Origin: an uncultured Bacteroidota bacterium
Lineage (GTDB): Bacteria > Bacteroidota > Bacteroidia > Bacteroidales > P3
Direction of reading: 5' to 3'
Length of the DNA stretch: 64,000 nt
Assembly (NCBI GenBank): GCA_902800395.1
Contig: CADCEC010000004.1
Coordinates: forward strand, 62,001-126,000
Positions 1-9,111 of this stretch are shown one piece after another. The notes under the pieces were generated by a model. That model was not told where the DNA came from. It searched no databases and saw only the letters and a program-made list of their open reading frames with translations. The position numbers and the translations under genes were made by a program. The first letter of the stretch is position 1. The number at the start of each line of letters is the position of its first letter.

Positions 1-1
1 C

Positions 2-751
2 GGCGTGGGCGGCACCTTCGGTCCCTCGCTGGTGTTGGGCGGTTTGAGCGGTTATTTCATCGCCTTGTTGAGCAATACACTGGGATTTCCACCACAGAAC
101 ACGGCCAATTTTGCTCTCGTGGGCATGGCGGCTGTGATGACGGGCGTGATGCACGCCCCCTTTATGGCCACCTTCCTCATTGCTGAGATTACTGGTGGTT
201 ATGGACTTTTGGCCCCCCTGCTCACAGCATCGGCGGTGACCTACCTCTGCATCACTCCCTTTGAGCGACACTCCATCTATGCTCGCAAACTCGCCGAAAA
301 AGGCGATTTACTCACTCACAACAAGGACGCTTCTGCTTGGCGTCTGCTTGACATGAAATCGCTCATTGAGACCAACTTTGTTCTTGTCCGCTCAGGCGAC
401 AAACTGCGCGACCTCGTCGAGGCCATCCAGAATTCCAAACGCAATCTTTTCCCTGTGCTCAGCGATGACGACAAGTTCCTCGGCGTCATTGTGTTGGATG
501 ATGTCCGTAAGATTATGTTCCGCTCGGAACTATATGATACAGTGGCTGTCGACGAAATGATGCATCCACTCTCCGAGGGCGACTTGGTGCGCAGCAGCGA
601 CAGTCTCAGCGACGTGGTGGAGAAATTCCGTGTCGGTAACCGCTACAACCTCGTCGTCATCGACGACTCCCAGCGTTACCTCGGATTCCTTTCTCGCGCT
701 AACACTTTCAGCGCCTACCGTCGCTTTATTTCCGCCACCAGCGACGAATAA
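2..751 (+). CDS. ClC-family chloride channel, C-terminal part with two CBS domains (5'-truncated by window)
   Basis: This is the C-terminal part of a voltage-gated-chloride-channel (ClC) type anion channel or H+/Cl- exchanger of the inner membrane. The frame is open from base 2, so the real start lies outside the window. The first residues carry the ClC selectivity-filter motif GGTFGPSL, followed by the last membrane helices up to about residue 85. Two cytoplasmic CBS domains follow, roughly residues 118-175 and 183-240, which usually bind adenine nucleotides. The gene ends two bases from the stop of a convergent gene. The family call is firm; whether it is a channel or an antiporter cannot be judged without the N-terminal half. 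Confidence 0.9.
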   Translation, partial: GVGGTFGPSLVLGGLSGYFIALLSNTLGFPPQNTANFALVGMAAVMTGVMHAPFMATFLIAEITGGYGLLAPLLTASAVTYLCITPFERHSIYARKLAEKGDLLTHNKDASAWRLLDMKSLIETNFVLVRSGDKLRDLVEAIQNSKRNLFPVLSDDDKFLGVIVLDDVRKIMFRSELYDTVAVDEMMHPLSEGDLVRSSDSLSDVVEKFRVGNRYNLVVIDDSQRYLGFLSRANTFSAYRRFISATSDE

Positions 752-752
752 T

Positions 753-2024
753 CTAATTCTTGAACTGCAGGTCGATCCAGGCCCAGGTGAGGCGGGAGTC
801 TTCGGCCGAACGTTTCAGCTTGTCCATTGTTTCGCTTCCCACCATATAGGAGAATCCGGCCGAGAGGGTCACCTCTTCAGAGAACTTATAGGTGGCAGCG
901 AGCTCCAGCTCGTGACCCAACGTGTGATCCAAATTTTTTATGTCGGCAGGGATGGCGAAATAGTGGTACCCGAGGCCGAAGTCGAATTTCTCCGTGGGAT
1001 GGAGGTCGACAAAAGTGTAGAGGTTCTGCAGGCCGGGGGTGAATCCGCTGTAGTAGGTGCTGACATAGAAGAAGTCCATGGCACCGTAGAACTTATGGTG
1101 CGATCCCCAGACGGGGTTGAATCCGCGGATGACTTTGTGCTGTATCATTCCGAGGGAGCCGCCAGCAGGTACGTTGAAGTATTCGTCGCCACTCATGTGG
1201 TCGCAGCCGACGCTGACATCGAGTAGTTGGATAGGTTTCCATGTGGCTTTCAGGGCTGCCATCCATGCGTCGATGGGGAGACCATGTTCCTCATGACCCC
1301 CTTGCCGGTAGTAGGAACCTTCGATGGTCAGCCACGGTTTCTCGAACTTAGCATAGCCACCGTAAATCTGTTGGTATTCGTTGTGCTCGTCAACGCCTTT
1401 GGTGCCGGCCTGCATACCCATGTTCATGAAAATCAACGAAAGTGAGGCTGGGGATTTCGGGGGCTCTAGGTGATACCAGCCTACCAGCATGGTCTTGTAA
1501 CTTTGGAATCCGCCTTCGGAGTAATAGCTGCTGCCGGTTTCCTCGACATCACCGTCCTGGTTGTAAGCCGCGATGAAATGGAGTTTGTGGGCTCCATGTT
1601 CGTAGCCGAGGCGTAGCACGTCGTGCGACTGTGAGGCCATAGCCCAGTCGTCCATGCCGATGATGCGTTCGTCATCATACGAAAGTGCTTGGCGTCCTAC
1701 CTGTACGAATCCGCCCCACAGGGTGCTCAGTTTACCCCAGCCTTCGAAAATCTGCAGACTCCCGTTTTGTCCCCAGATGGTTTTGTGCTGAAGGTTTAAG
1801 TGCATGGTCCATCGTAGGTTGCTCGAGGAATCGGTGTAGTCTGCGATAAGTCGTTCTCGGCTGGCCATAAAGCGGGGATCGTAATGCGCGCTGTCTTTCA
1901 TTCCGCCATTGCGAATCTCGGCATGACCGAGGATGTCGACCTTAAACGACAGTGGCGACTGGGAAAATGAAAAATGGAAGGTGGAAAATACCAAAACGGC
2001 GGCGATGAATATTTTTTTTCTCAT
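753..2024 (-). CDS. Alginate-export-type outer membrane beta-barrel protein
   Basis: The 423-residue protein has a signal peptide ending near residue 22 (...FSFSQ) and then a continuous run of amphipathic strands ending in ...WIDLQFKN, as expected of an outer membrane barrel. The stretch VGRQ (109-112), DDERIIG (117-123) and W127 matches the start of alginate-export (AlgE-like) barrels of Bacteroidota. In this phylum such proteins need not export alginate, so the substrate is unknown. It sits downstream of an O-antigen-ligase-like gene in the same direction, with a 41-bp gap, so it may be cotranscribed with surface polysaccharide genes. The coding stretch for the signal peptide is itself a loose 7-bp repeat (VFSTFHFSFS). 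Confidence 0.72.
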   Translation of the reverse strand: MRKKIFIAAVLVFSTFHFSFSQSPLSFKVDILGHAEIRNGGMKDSAHYDPRFMASRERLIADYTDSSSNLRWTMHLNLQHKTIWGQNGSLQIFEGWGKLSTLWGGFVQVGRQALSYDDERIIGMDDWAMASQSHDVLRLGYEHGAHKLHFIAAYNQDGDVEETGSSYYSEGGFQSYKTMLVGWYHLEPPKSPASLSLIFMNMGMQAGTKGVDEHNEYQQIYGGYAKFEKPWLTIEGSYYRQGGHEEHGLPIDAWMAALKATWKPIQLLDVSVGCDHMSGDEYFNVPAGGSLGMIQHKVIRGFNPVWGSHHKFYGAMDFFYVSTYYSGFTPGLQNLYTFVDLHPTEKFDFGLGYHYFAIPADIKNLDHTLGHELELAATYKFSEEVTLSAGFSYMVGSETMDKLKRSAEDSRLTWAWIDLQFKN

Positions 2025-2065
2025 ATTGAACAGTATTTAGGAGCGTCGGCCTCCAGCCGGCATTA

Positions 2066-3505
2066 TTATTCGTTGATTCCTTTCTTCTCGCTGTAGACGT
2101 CCAGGGCGACGATGACGGCGGTGAAGGCCCAGAAGGGGACGGAGAGTTTGTCGGTGTCGAGGAAGTTGTTGAAGACGCCGTGGATGTAGTAGGTGAGGAG
2201 CGACAATGTGAAAGCCAGTGCCATACGTGCCGTATGAGGGTCACGTGCCGTACGGTAGACGCGCACGCCGGTGGCGAAGGTGGTGAGGAACAGCAGTGCC
2301 ACCAGTGCCACTCCCGGCACTCCTTGCTCGGTCATTGGACCGATATATTCACTGTGGGCGTTGCCGAGGTCGCCGGCGTTAGTGCTGATGGTGGAGAGCT
2401 GGTAGCTGCGCTGATAGCTGGCGTAGAGGAATTGATAGGTTCCAGGGCCACAGCCCAGCACGGGACGCTCTTCCCACATGCGGAAGGCTGAGGCCCAGCG
2501 GTTGAGACGCTCGAGGTTCGAAGCATCGGTGGAGATATTCGAGATACTCTTTACCTGGTCGGCCAGCGTGTAGCTAGAGTCCTGATGGTTCTTGCCGAGT
2601 TTATAGATGATATCGTTCTGGTAGATGAAGAAGGCTCCCACGCCGAGACCGAATAGCAGAACCATCCATTTCACTTTCATACCCATGCGTATTAGCACAT
2701 AGACTCCGATGGCCCCCACCACGCTAATCCATGCGGCACGACAGTAGCTGAAAAACAGGCCTATACACATGCCTGCAAACAGCAGTAGCGACAGCACGCG
2801 GCGCCATCCTTTCATGCTGTGGGAGAAAATGAAATAGAAAGCTGCCGGCAGCATCAAGGCGATGACGCAGCCGTAGGCTGTATGGTCGTTGTAGAAAGGT
2901 TTCATCACACGGTGCAGCGTCTGGAGGTCGCTGAAGTTACCGAGGGTCTTACTCGTGGCAATGAGGATGACGACGCCCAGCCCGATGGCGTAGGCCCAGA
3001 AGAACTGCCGTATGCGGCGCTGGTCTCTGAAAATCTGTGCTGCCGCAAAAAAGAACGGCACCACAAACCATACCCTTGCCAACAGGTATTTGAACGATAC
3101 CCATGGTAGTTCGGAGGTGATGGAAGTGATAGTCATCCATAGCAGTGATACAATCAGTAGAATGCTCACCGGGTGTTTCAGCAGCCGTGTGTCGTAGTTG
3201 TGCGCCACCAACACGCGGAAAAAGAAGATGGCCGTGAAGAGTATCATCATCGGCTCCACGGGCATCGAGAGCTCCATGCCGGGCATCAGTGCCATGTTCA
3301 CTGCAAAGGGCGTCAGCAGTGCCATGCAGAGTAGACCGGTCTCGAATCGCGTCACGAAGAGCCAAATGGCGAGTAATGCCAACGGCGCCAGCGTAATGGT
3401 GGCGTCGCCCTTGTACCACAAGGCATAGGCCTCGCCAACGATGAATGCCAGCGTGACGGCCAATGCTATCAGCAGCCCCCGGTTCTTCTTGAGCCAGTCT
3501 TTCAT
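2066..3505 (-). CDS. O-antigen ligase/polymerase-like membrane protein (Wzy_C family)
   Basis: This is a 479-residue polytopic inner membrane protein with about 11-12 hydrophobic segments and a large periplasmic loop at about residues 300-395. The loop contains RWASAFRMWEERPVLGCGPGTY and a later NAHSEYIGPMTEQGVPG, the arrangement typical of O-antigen ligases (WaaL) and Wzy polymerases. These enzymes transfer or polymerise lipid-linked glycans on the periplasmic side. A Wzz-like chain-length protein is encoded just upstream, which favours a polymerase or ligase for surface polysaccharide or exopolysaccharide. Ligase cannot be separated from polymerase by sequence alone. The 52-bp linker to the upstream gene is a tandem array. 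Confidence 0.82.
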   Translation of the reverse strand: MKDWLKKNRGLLIALAVTLAFIVGEAYALWYKGDATITLAPLALLAIWLFVTRFETGLLCMALLTPFAVNMALMPGMELSMPVEPMMILFTAIFFFRVLVAHNYDTRLLKHPVSILLIVSLLWMTITSITSELPWVSFKYLLARVWFVVPFFFAAAQIFRDQRRIRQFFWAYAIGLGVVILIATSKTLGNFSDLQTLHRVMKPFYNDHTAYGCVIALMLPAAFYFIFSHSMKGWRRVLSLLLFAGMCIGLFFSYCRAAWISVVGAIGVYVLIRMGMKVKWMVLLFGLGVGAFFIYQNDIIYKLGKNHQDSSYTLADQVKSISNISTDASNLERLNRWASAFRMWEERPVLGCGPGTYQFLYASYQRSYQLSTISTNAGDLGNAHSEYIGPMTEQGVPGVALVALLFLTTFATGVRVYRTARDPHTARMALAFTLSLLTYYIHGVFNNFLDTDKLSVPFWAFTAVIVALDVYSEKKGINE

Positions 3506-3510
3506 GTGTT

Positions 3511-3560
3511 TTTTTTCTTAGGTTTTCCTAGGATGTCCTAGGATGTCCTAGACTTTCCTA
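3511..3560. repeat. Five-unit 10-bp tandem array (core CCTA/CTAGG) filling an intergenic linker
   Basis: Five 10-bp units can be read directly: TTTTTTCTTA, GGTTTTCCTA, GGATGTCCTA, GGATGTCCTA, GACTTTCCTA. They fill nearly the whole linker between the Wzz-like gene and the O-antigen-ligase-like gene. The last unit contains the stop codon of the Wzz-like gene (CTA on this strand, TAG on the coding strand). It is one of many such arrays in the window. Confidence 0.85.
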
Positions 3561-4466
3561 TTCTTCTTTTTTGTTTGGGCAGAATATCAGCAGGCAGAAG
3601 ATGGCTACCACTACGGCACCGAGACTGCCACCAAGGATGATAAGCAGTCGTTTGGGATAGGCTTTTTTGTCAGCGGGAGTGGCGTAATCGACGCTGTATT
3701 TGTAGCTTACCTCCAAATTCTTGTCGATGCGCGTCTGCGTGGCACGGGTCTGAAGGTCAGCCAGCTGGGAGCATTTCTCGGCAATGAGTTTGTCTCGCCA
3801 GTCGGCTTTGGGCAGTTGTGCCAGCGAGTCAATTTCACGCTCCATAGAGGCGCAGACGCCATCCATCACCTCGGCTGCCGAGATGGCACGGTCGTGGTGA
3901 ATCTCGTGACACAGTGTGTCGTACATTGCGGCGATATAGTTGGCAATATCGGCGGCCCACTGAGGATCTTGGTCCAATACCCCAATCTCCACACCGAGGA
4001 ACTCGGTACGCTTCACCGTGATGTTGCTGCGGTATTGTTCGTCGAGTTTAAAGAGTTTGTGCTCGTTATCAGCAGGAATGCCATAGTGCTCCATGAGGTT
4101 GAAGTGGTCGCACACAGCCTGCTCCATACGTTTCGAACTGAGAATCTGGATGGCATACTCGCAATCGCGCTCGATACCATAGTCCATGAAGTCCAGACTA
4201 TAGTGGTAGTCCATGATGGCTTTACTGAGACGGTTCGAATTGGTGGGGAAAATCACCGCACTCGATTTGTAGAGGGGCTTGATGAGCCAGGCAGCAATGC
4301 CCGATCCAATGGCGCCAACAACGAAGACAATCAACAGCACTTTCCACCAGCGGCGGAAGAATTGGCGCGTAGCCTCGTGGTCATAATTATTTCCGAATCC
4401 TTTGCTTTCTTCTTGCATCATCTTTTCTCTTTTTATAGAATTATTCATTATATAACGCTTCTCCAT
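3558..4466 (-). CDS. Wzz/chain-length-determinant-like polysaccharide co-polymerase
   Basis: The 302-residue protein has a basic N-terminus, a transmembrane helix at about residues 40-62 (VLLIVFVVGAIGSGIAAWLI), a periplasmic alpha/beta region rich in charged helices, and a second transmembrane helix near the C-terminus (LLIILGGSLGAVVVAIFCLLIF). This two-helix layout is that of Wzz-type co-polymerases that set glycan chain length. No Walker motif or BY-kinase domain is present. An internal start at 4448 (MNNSIKRE) is about equally plausible. It is the first gene of the minus-strand surface group, with the ligase/polymerase gene next. Confidence 0.75.
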   Translation of the reverse strand: MEKRYIMNNSIKREKMMQEESKGFGNNYDHEATRQFFRRWWKVLLIVFVVGAIGSGIAAWLIKPLYKSSAVIFPTNSNRLSKAIMDYHYSLDFMDYGIERDCEYAIQILSSKRMEQAVCDHFNLMEHYGIPADNEHKLFKLDEQYRSNITVKRTEFLGVEIGVLDQDPQWAADIANYIAAMYDTLCHEIHHDRAISAAEVMDGVCASMEREIDSLAQLPKADWRDKLIAEKCSQLADLQTRATQTRIDKNLEVSYKYSVDYATPADKKAYPKRLLIILGGSLGAVVVAIFCLLIFCPNKKEE

Positions 4467-4511
4467 TGATATTATTGTTTTTTGAAAAAAATAAAAAAAA
4501 ATGAAAAAAAT

Positions 4512-4543
4512 TTTGTCAGTTTAAAAAATAGTATTACTTTTGC
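4512..4543 (+). promoter_or_regulatory. Bacteroidota-type promoter for the 811-residue barrel gene
   Basis: A -33 element TTTG (4512-4515) is followed after 19 bp by the -7 element TACTTTTGC (4535-4543). This matches the Bacteroidota housekeeping consensus TTTG-N19-TAnnTTTG. The predicted start of transcription is near 4550, about 70 bases before the ATG. Confidence 0.7.
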
Positions 4544-4620
4544 AGTGTTCTAGTTTACTAGTACACACGAATAAGATGTAAATTATAAACTGAAAAACAA
4601 ATAGATAGTAAAAAGCAACA

Positions 4621-7056
4621 ATGATTATGAAGAAGCTGTTTTTTGTTCTGTTGGCGATTTTTGCCACGATGGCCTCGGTCGAGGCGCAGAATTTTAAGGT
4701 GAAGGGTAGTGTCCGCGATGCCAAGACCGGCGAAGCGCTGCCGTTCGTCAACGTGGGACTCATGCGTACCACCGACACCGTCTTCGTGCGTGGAGCCGCT
4801 ACCGACATGCAGGGCCGTTTCGTTATCGAGGACGTGAAATCCGGCGACTACCTCATGCAGGCCTCCTGTGTGGGCTATGAGAGTTACACCAAAGACCTTA
4901 AGGTAGTTAAGGACATTAAGGATCTTAAGGTGGAACTCAAGAGTGGCACGCAGCTCGAGACCGTGGAGATTACTGCCGAGAAGCCTCTCTATGTGATGGA
5001 CGGTGAGAAGAATATGTACAATGCCAGCGAGGATGTCTCCATCCAGACCGGCACCGCCAGCGATGCTCTGCAGAACGCCCCTGGCGTCGAGGTGGATGCC
5101 GAGGGTAACATCACCTTGCGTGGTGTCTCGAGTGTGGAAATCTGGATTAACGATCGCCCCTCGCACATGAACGAAGAGGCTTTGAAGCAGTATATCAAGC
5201 AGCTGCCTGCCAATGCCATCGAGCGCATTGAAGTCATTACCAATCCCTCGGCACGCTACTCCACCTCCGGCGGCGTTATCAATATCGTCACCAACCAGAA
5301 GATTACGCGCAACGAGTTACTTTGTGTGGGTGTGCGAGCCACCACCACACCGGCCATCTCGCCTTGGGTCTCCTATGTGTGGGCCAACGAGAAGGTGGAC
5401 TTCAACTTTTATCTCAACGGCAATTACGCCACCCACGACATGGATGCCGACGGCACCAGCACCCTCTATGCTCCCAACGGCGACACCAGCCGCTATCAGA
5501 GCTTTAAGACCGAGAGTCGCAACCCCAATGTCGGTGGTTACGTGGGCTTTAACATGAACTGGAACATCGACAGTGTGACACACCTCTCGGCCTGGTTGGG
5601 CGCCTATCCTGGCTGGAGCTGGGGACACGGCCAAAGTGACTATATCTACCGTGAGTATAATATGACTGGAGGTACGCCTGCGTACCAAGACTTGAGCTAT
5701 TTCGATACTGTGCGTGACCACAACTTCTGGGGCGGCGGCTATGCCGGCGCTTGGTTCGAGCATCGCTACGACACCACGGGCCGAAAACTCAGCCTCACAT
5801 TCAATGGTAACCTCTGGAGCAGCGATGGCGACAACGAACGCTGGCGCCGTTATTCTAGCATTGCGTCAAAAAACTTCGATCGGAAAGGGTCTAGCTTCTA
5901 TTTCGGTCCCAGTGCCAGCATTGGTGCCAACTACACCCTGCCGCTGAAGAACAACTTCGAGATGGAGATGGGTGTCGAGATGGGCTACAGCCATAATGTC
6001 ACCGAGATGGGGCTCGACAGCCTCGCCGGCACCACCTGGAACAACATGGGGCTGCGCTCTTACCGTGCTGAAGGCAACGGTTGGAGTCCCGAGGCCTATG
6101 TCACCGTGCAGAAACGCTGGGGTGGCTTCACCGCCAAGTTGGGTCTCCGCGCTGAAAGCACCATCATGGGCGGCACCCTCAAACATAACAGTGATGTTAC
6201 GGCCCTCGAAATCGACACCGCCTTCTTCGGCCTCGTGCCCAGCATCCACCTGAGCTACCAGACACAGAACTTCACCTCCTACAGCCTCAGCTATACGCTC
6301 CGTTTCTCCGACCCCAGCGACCTCGCTGACCTCACCAACCTCTTCCGCATCTATGATGATTATAGCTACAGCACCGGCAATCCCAACCTGCTGCGTGCAT
6401 ACACCCACAATTTCGAGGCGGCTTGGAACAAGTACCTCATGGGCTTCGGTAATATCGGCCTCAATGCTTATGTGCGTGCCAACACCAACGAGCGCGGCAC
6501 CATGACTTCCACCGACACCGATCCCAACATCGGCACTTATCTGGTGAATTACAGCTATCCCGTCAATATCGGGATGAGCCACACCGAGGGCATCGAGGCC
6601 AACATCACCTATCGTCCCACGGGATTCTTCAACATTCGTTTCAACGCTTCGGTGTTCAACTACGGCTACGACTACGATGGCGACAAGGACAGCCGTGTGA
6701 GCTGGAGTGCCCGAATCAATCTTTGGGCCAAGCTGTGGGAGAAGCTCGAGGTCTTCGCCAACGCACGCTACACCTCGCCTCGTCTGGGCCTTTATAGTCT
6801 CAGCAACGCACAGAAGAGTATCGACTTTGGCGTGAGCAGCGATTTCTTTGATCGCCAGTTGAGCCTGTTCCTCAACGTCAACGACATCTTCGGCTGGAGC
6901 GAGTGGGGTAGCAACACCACGGCCCCCAGTTATCAGACCACCGGCAGTACCCGCTTCAACTCGCGCTTCGTCAGCGTCGGCCTCACCTGGCGTATCGGCA
7001 AGATGGAACTCGAGAGCAAAGCCCGCCAGGGTGCCACCGACACGCCGCAGATGTAG
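4621..7056 (+). CDS. Outer membrane beta-barrel protein with carboxypeptidase-regulatory-like domain (TonB-receptor-like)
   Basis: The 811-residue protein has a signal peptide (to about residue 22, ...VEAQ), a carboxypeptidase-regulatory-like beta-sandwich at about 24-105 (FKVKGSVRDAKTGEALPFVNV), a plug-like segment at about 118-213 (SDALQNAPGVEVDAEGNITLRG, then IERIEVITNPSARY), and a long barrel. This architecture is the outer membrane beta-barrel family of Bacteroidota, related to TonB-dependent receptors. No SusD-like partner is adjacent, so a glycan-uptake role is not indicated and the substrate is unknown. An in-frame 9-bp array encodes the LKVVKDIKDLKV stretch at about residues 93-104. 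Confidence 0.85.
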   Translation: MIMKKLFFVLLAIFATMASVEAQNFKVKGSVRDAKTGEALPFVNVGLMRTTDTVFVRGAATDMQGRFVIEDVKSGDYLMQASCVGYESYTKDLKVVKDIKDLKVELKSGTQLETVEITAEKPLYVMDGEKNMYNASEDVSIQTGTASDALQNAPGVEVDAEGNITLRGVSSVEIWINDRPSHMNEEALKQYIKQLPANAIERIEVITNPSARYSTSGGVINIVTNQKITRNELLCVGVRATTTPAISPWVSYVWANEKVDFNFYLNGNYATHDMDADGTSTLYAPNGDTSRYQSFKTESRNPNVGGYVGFNMNWNIDSVTHLSAWLGAYPGWSWGHGQSDYIYREYNMTGGTPAYQDLSYFDTVRDHNFWGGGYAGAWFEHRYDTTGRKLSLTFNGNLWSSDGDNERWRRYSSIASKNFDRKGSSFYFGPSASIGANYTLPLKNNFEMEMGVEMGYSHNVTEMGLDSLAGTTWNNMGLRSYRAEGNGWSPEAYVTVQKRWGGFTAKLGLRAESTIMGGTLKHNSDVTALEIDTAFFGLVPSIHLSYQTQNFTSYSLSYTLRFSDPSDLADLTNLFRIYDDYSYSTGNPNLLRAYTHNFEAAWNKYLMGFGNIGLNAYVRANTNERGTMTSTDTDPNIGTYLVNYSYPVNIGMSHTEGIEANITYRPTGFFNIRFNASVFNYGYDYDGDKDSRVSWSARINLWAKLWEKLEVFANARYTSPRLGLYSLSNAQKSIDFGVSSDFFDRQLSLFLNVNDIFGWSEWGSNTTAPSYQTTGSTRFNSRFVSVGLTWRIGKMELESKARQGATDTPQM
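4897..4932. repeat. In-frame 9-bp array (NTTAAGGNN x4) inside the barrel-protein gene
   Basis: The units CTTAAGGTA, GTTAAGGAC, ATTAAGGAT and CTTAAGGTG are consecutive and in frame, each encoding a hydrophobic-Lys-Asp/Val triplet. A related unit occurs in the ileS array at 62062-62097. Confidence 0.8.
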
Positions 7057-7101
7057 TTAATAGATAATAGTTAAAAGATAATAGTTTAAAAAGATAGTAT
7101 T
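7054..7101. repeat. 7-bp tandem array spanning the stop codon to the next start codon
   Basis: After the TAG stop (7054-7056) the linker reads TTAATAG, ATAATAG, TTAAAAG, ATAATAG, TTTAAAA and then a degenerate remainder up to the ATG at 7102. The heptamer period places stop codons in several frames. Confidence 0.8.
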
Positions 7102-7416
7102 ATGAAACTTGTAACAGTAGAAACCCTTCAGGGTGTGAATTATGAAGAATTGGGTGTCGTCACCGGCAGCACCATCCAGAGCAAGAACATGTTTGCTGAC
7201 TTCGGTCAGGGATTGAAGAGTATCGTGGGCGGTGAGCTGAAGAGCTACACCGGAATGATGGACAAGGCCCGCGAGATGGCCACGCAGCGTATGGTGGACC
7301 AGGCTGTCCGCATGGGCGCTGATGCCATTATTGGCGTGCGCTACACCACCAACAGCATCATGGCGCAGGCCGCCGAGGTGCTGGTGTTTGGTACGGCGGT
7401 GAGATATAAGAACTAG
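7102..7416 (+). CDS. YbjQ/UPF0145 family protein
   Basis: The 104-residue cytoplasmic protein covers the full length of the YbjQ (UPF0145, heavy-metal-binding-domain-like) family. Diagnostic stretches are TGSTIQSKNMFADFGQGLKSIVGGEL near the N-terminus and GADAIIGVRYTTNSIM near residues 73-88. The family forms small pentameric beta-structures of unknown function; the metal-binding idea comes from fold annotation, not biochemistry. It lies between the barrel gene and an ABC transporter, all plus strand. Its TAG stop is the first CTAGT of the following tandem array. Confidence 0.88.
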   Translation: MKLVTVETLQGVNYEELGVVTGSTIQSKNMFADFGQGLKSIVGGELKSYTGMMDKAREMATQRMVDQAVRMGADAIIGVRYTTNSIMAQAAEVLVFGTAVRYKN

Positions 7417-7455
7417 TAAAACTAGTCTGACTAGTCGAACTAGTATAACTAGAAA
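7411..7455. repeat. Five-unit 9-bp array (NACTAGTNN) beginning in the last sense codon of ybjQ
   Basis: The units AACTAGTAA, AACTAGTCT, GACTAGTCG, AACTAGTAT and AACTAGAAA follow one another without gaps. The stop codon of the YbjQ gene (7414-7416) is within unit one, and the next gene starts 12 bp after the array. The core CTAG is palindromic. Confidence 0.85.
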
Positions 7456-7467
7456 AAAGATTAAGCC

Positions 7468-8298
7468 ATGATAGACATCCAAAATCTTAGCTTCAGCTAT
7501 AAGAAGACTCCTGTCTTCGACAATATCAGCCTATCCTTTCAGGAAGGCAACATCTACGGCCTGCTGGGCGAGAACGGGGTGGGCAAGACCACGCTCCTCA
7601 AGCTCGTCTGCGGCCTCCAGCGTCCCACCGAGGGCACCTGCAGCGTCGACGGCCTCACTAGCCACGACCGCCTGCCGGAGATGCTGCAGCGCATCACCTT
7701 CCTCCCCGACGAGGTGAAGCTGCCCGACAACACCACGCCGCAGCGCTATGTCGACGAGCTGCGCCCCTTCTATCCCAACTTCGCCCAGGGCACCTTCCTG
7801 CACCTGATGCAGGAGTTCGAGGTGGAACCCGACCGCAAGTTCCGCGAGATGAGCTTCGGCCAGCAGAAGAAGAGCCTCATCTCTGCCGCCCTCTCGCTGG
7901 GTACCGACTATGTGCTGCTCGACGAGCCCACCAACGGCCTCGACATCCCAGGCAAAGCCCAGTTCCGATCCATCCTCAGCAAGCGCGTCGACGAGCGCTC
8001 CACCCTCATCATCTCCACCCATCAGGTGAAGGATGTGGAGAACCTCATCGACCCCATCGTCATCCTCTCGAACAACGCCGTGCTGCTCGACGCCACGGTG
8101 CAGCGCATCACCGAGAAGCTCTACTTCGAGTACGGCGGCACCCAGCGCGACGACGCCCTCTACAGCGAGCTGATGCCCGGCGGCTACCTCAACGTGGTGC
8201 CCAATACTACCGGTGAGGAGAGTCAGATCAACATCGAGGCCCTCTTCAACGCCGTGCTGAGGAACAAAAAACAAATCAATGAACTTTTTGCCTTATGA
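7468..8298 (+). CDS. ABC transporter ATP-binding protein
   Basis: The 276-residue nucleotide-binding subunit has Walker A GENGVGKTT (about 34-42), an ABC signature in the form MSFGQQKK (about 128-135), Walker B YVLLDEPTNGLD (about 149-160) and the switch histidine in STHQVKDVE. It would power export or regulation by the membrane protein encoded next, with which it overlaps by four bases (ATGA). With the GntR regulator that follows, the order recalls YtrA-type antibiotic or envelope-stress ABC systems. The substrate cannot be inferred. Confidence 0.92.
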   Translation: MIDIQNLSFSYKKTPVFDNISLSFQEGNIYGLLGENGVGKTTLLKLVCGLQRPTEGTCSVDGLTSHDRLPEMLQRITFLPDEVKLPDNTTPQRYVDELRPFYPNFAQGTFLHLMQEFEVEPDRKFREMSFGQQKKSLISAALSLGTDYVLLDEPTNGLDIPGKAQFRSILSKRVDERSTLIISTHQVKDVENLIDPIVILSNNAVLLDATVQRITEKLYFEYGGTQRDDALYSELMPGGYLNVVPNTTGEESQINIEALFNAVLRNKKQINELFAL

Positions 8299-9098
8299 AT
8301 AACACTTTTGACTGGAACCGATTCTGCGAAGTCGTCAAGAAAGACTTCCGCAATATGTGGCCCCTCTTCGGCCGCACCATGCTCATCCTGGCGCTGCTGC
8401 CGATGACCATCTGGCTGGTCTCGGTGGTGTTCCCCGGCGTGTCGCCCGTCTCCGCCAACTTCCGCCTCTGGGCAGTAAAGCTAGTGGCCATGCTAGCCGC
8501 CTGCATGACCGCCTCGCGCATGTACCGCACCTGGAACCTCGTCGGCGAAGGCATCTACTACGCCATGCTGCCGGCTTCGAAGCTCGAGAAGCTCCTCAGC
8601 GCCGCGTTCTACTCCATCGTTGTCTGCCCGCTGCTGGTCTTCTTCGGCAGCATAGTGGTCGACACCTTCCTCACCATGCTTCCTTTCGGCGGCTACCATG
8701 ATTGGATATGGCAGCGCGACCCGGGTCTCTTCTCATTCAACCTCGACACCGATCCCGGCTTCCACTATGGTCCTTGGGGCACGCTCTACAGCATCACCTA
8801 CCTGCTGAGTTTCGTCGGCACCACGCTCCTCTTTATGTTCACCTCCACGCTCTTCAAGCGCCACAAGGTGCTGCGTACCTTCCTCTGGATCTACCTCATC
8901 GAGTTTGTTCTCACCCTCGTCCTCGTCCCCATGCTGAACACGCCGTCGTTCACCGTCTGGTTCATCGGCTTGTTCAAGGATATGGGACCCGATGGAGTGC
9001 TCAACCTCTTCTTCGGCGGCATGATAGCCTTCGCCGTCATCGAGATAGTCGTCTTCGGCTGGCTCACCTGGCGTAGGCTCGACCGTATGGGATACTAA
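8295..9098 (+). CDS. ABC-2-like membrane permease of the GntR-linked ABC system
   Basis: The 267-residue protein has about six hydrophobic segments (for example MLILALLPMTIWLVSVVF, LLSFVGTTLLFMFTSTLF, MIAFAVIEIVVFGWLTW) and a cytoplasmic N-terminus. It overlaps the ATP-binding gene by four bases and lies 13 bp before the GntR gene, so it is very probably the transmembrane partner of that ATPase. I do not see a strong match to a named family beyond the ABC-2-like layout. Confidence 0.75.
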   Translation: MNNTFDWNRFCEVVKKDFRNMWPLFGRTMLILALLPMTIWLVSVVFPGVSPVSANFRLWAVKLVAMLAACMTASRMYRTWNLVGEGIYYAMLPASKLEKLLSAAFYSIVVCPLLVFFGSIVVDTFLTMLPFGGYHDWIWQRDPGLFSFNLDTDPGFHYGPWGTLYSITYLLSFVGTTLLFMFTSTLFKRHKVLRTFLWIYLIEFVLTLVLVPMLNTPSFTVWFIGLFKDMGPDGVLNLFFGGMIAFAVIEIVVFGWLTWRRLDRMGY

Positions 9099-9111
9099 AG
9101 AAAGGAACACC

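Noticed and set aside
2035-2065. GC-rich palindrome GCCGGCTGGAGGCCGAC (reverse strand) as a REP element or terminator
   Set aside because: The stem is short and imperfect, and no second copy was seen in the window.
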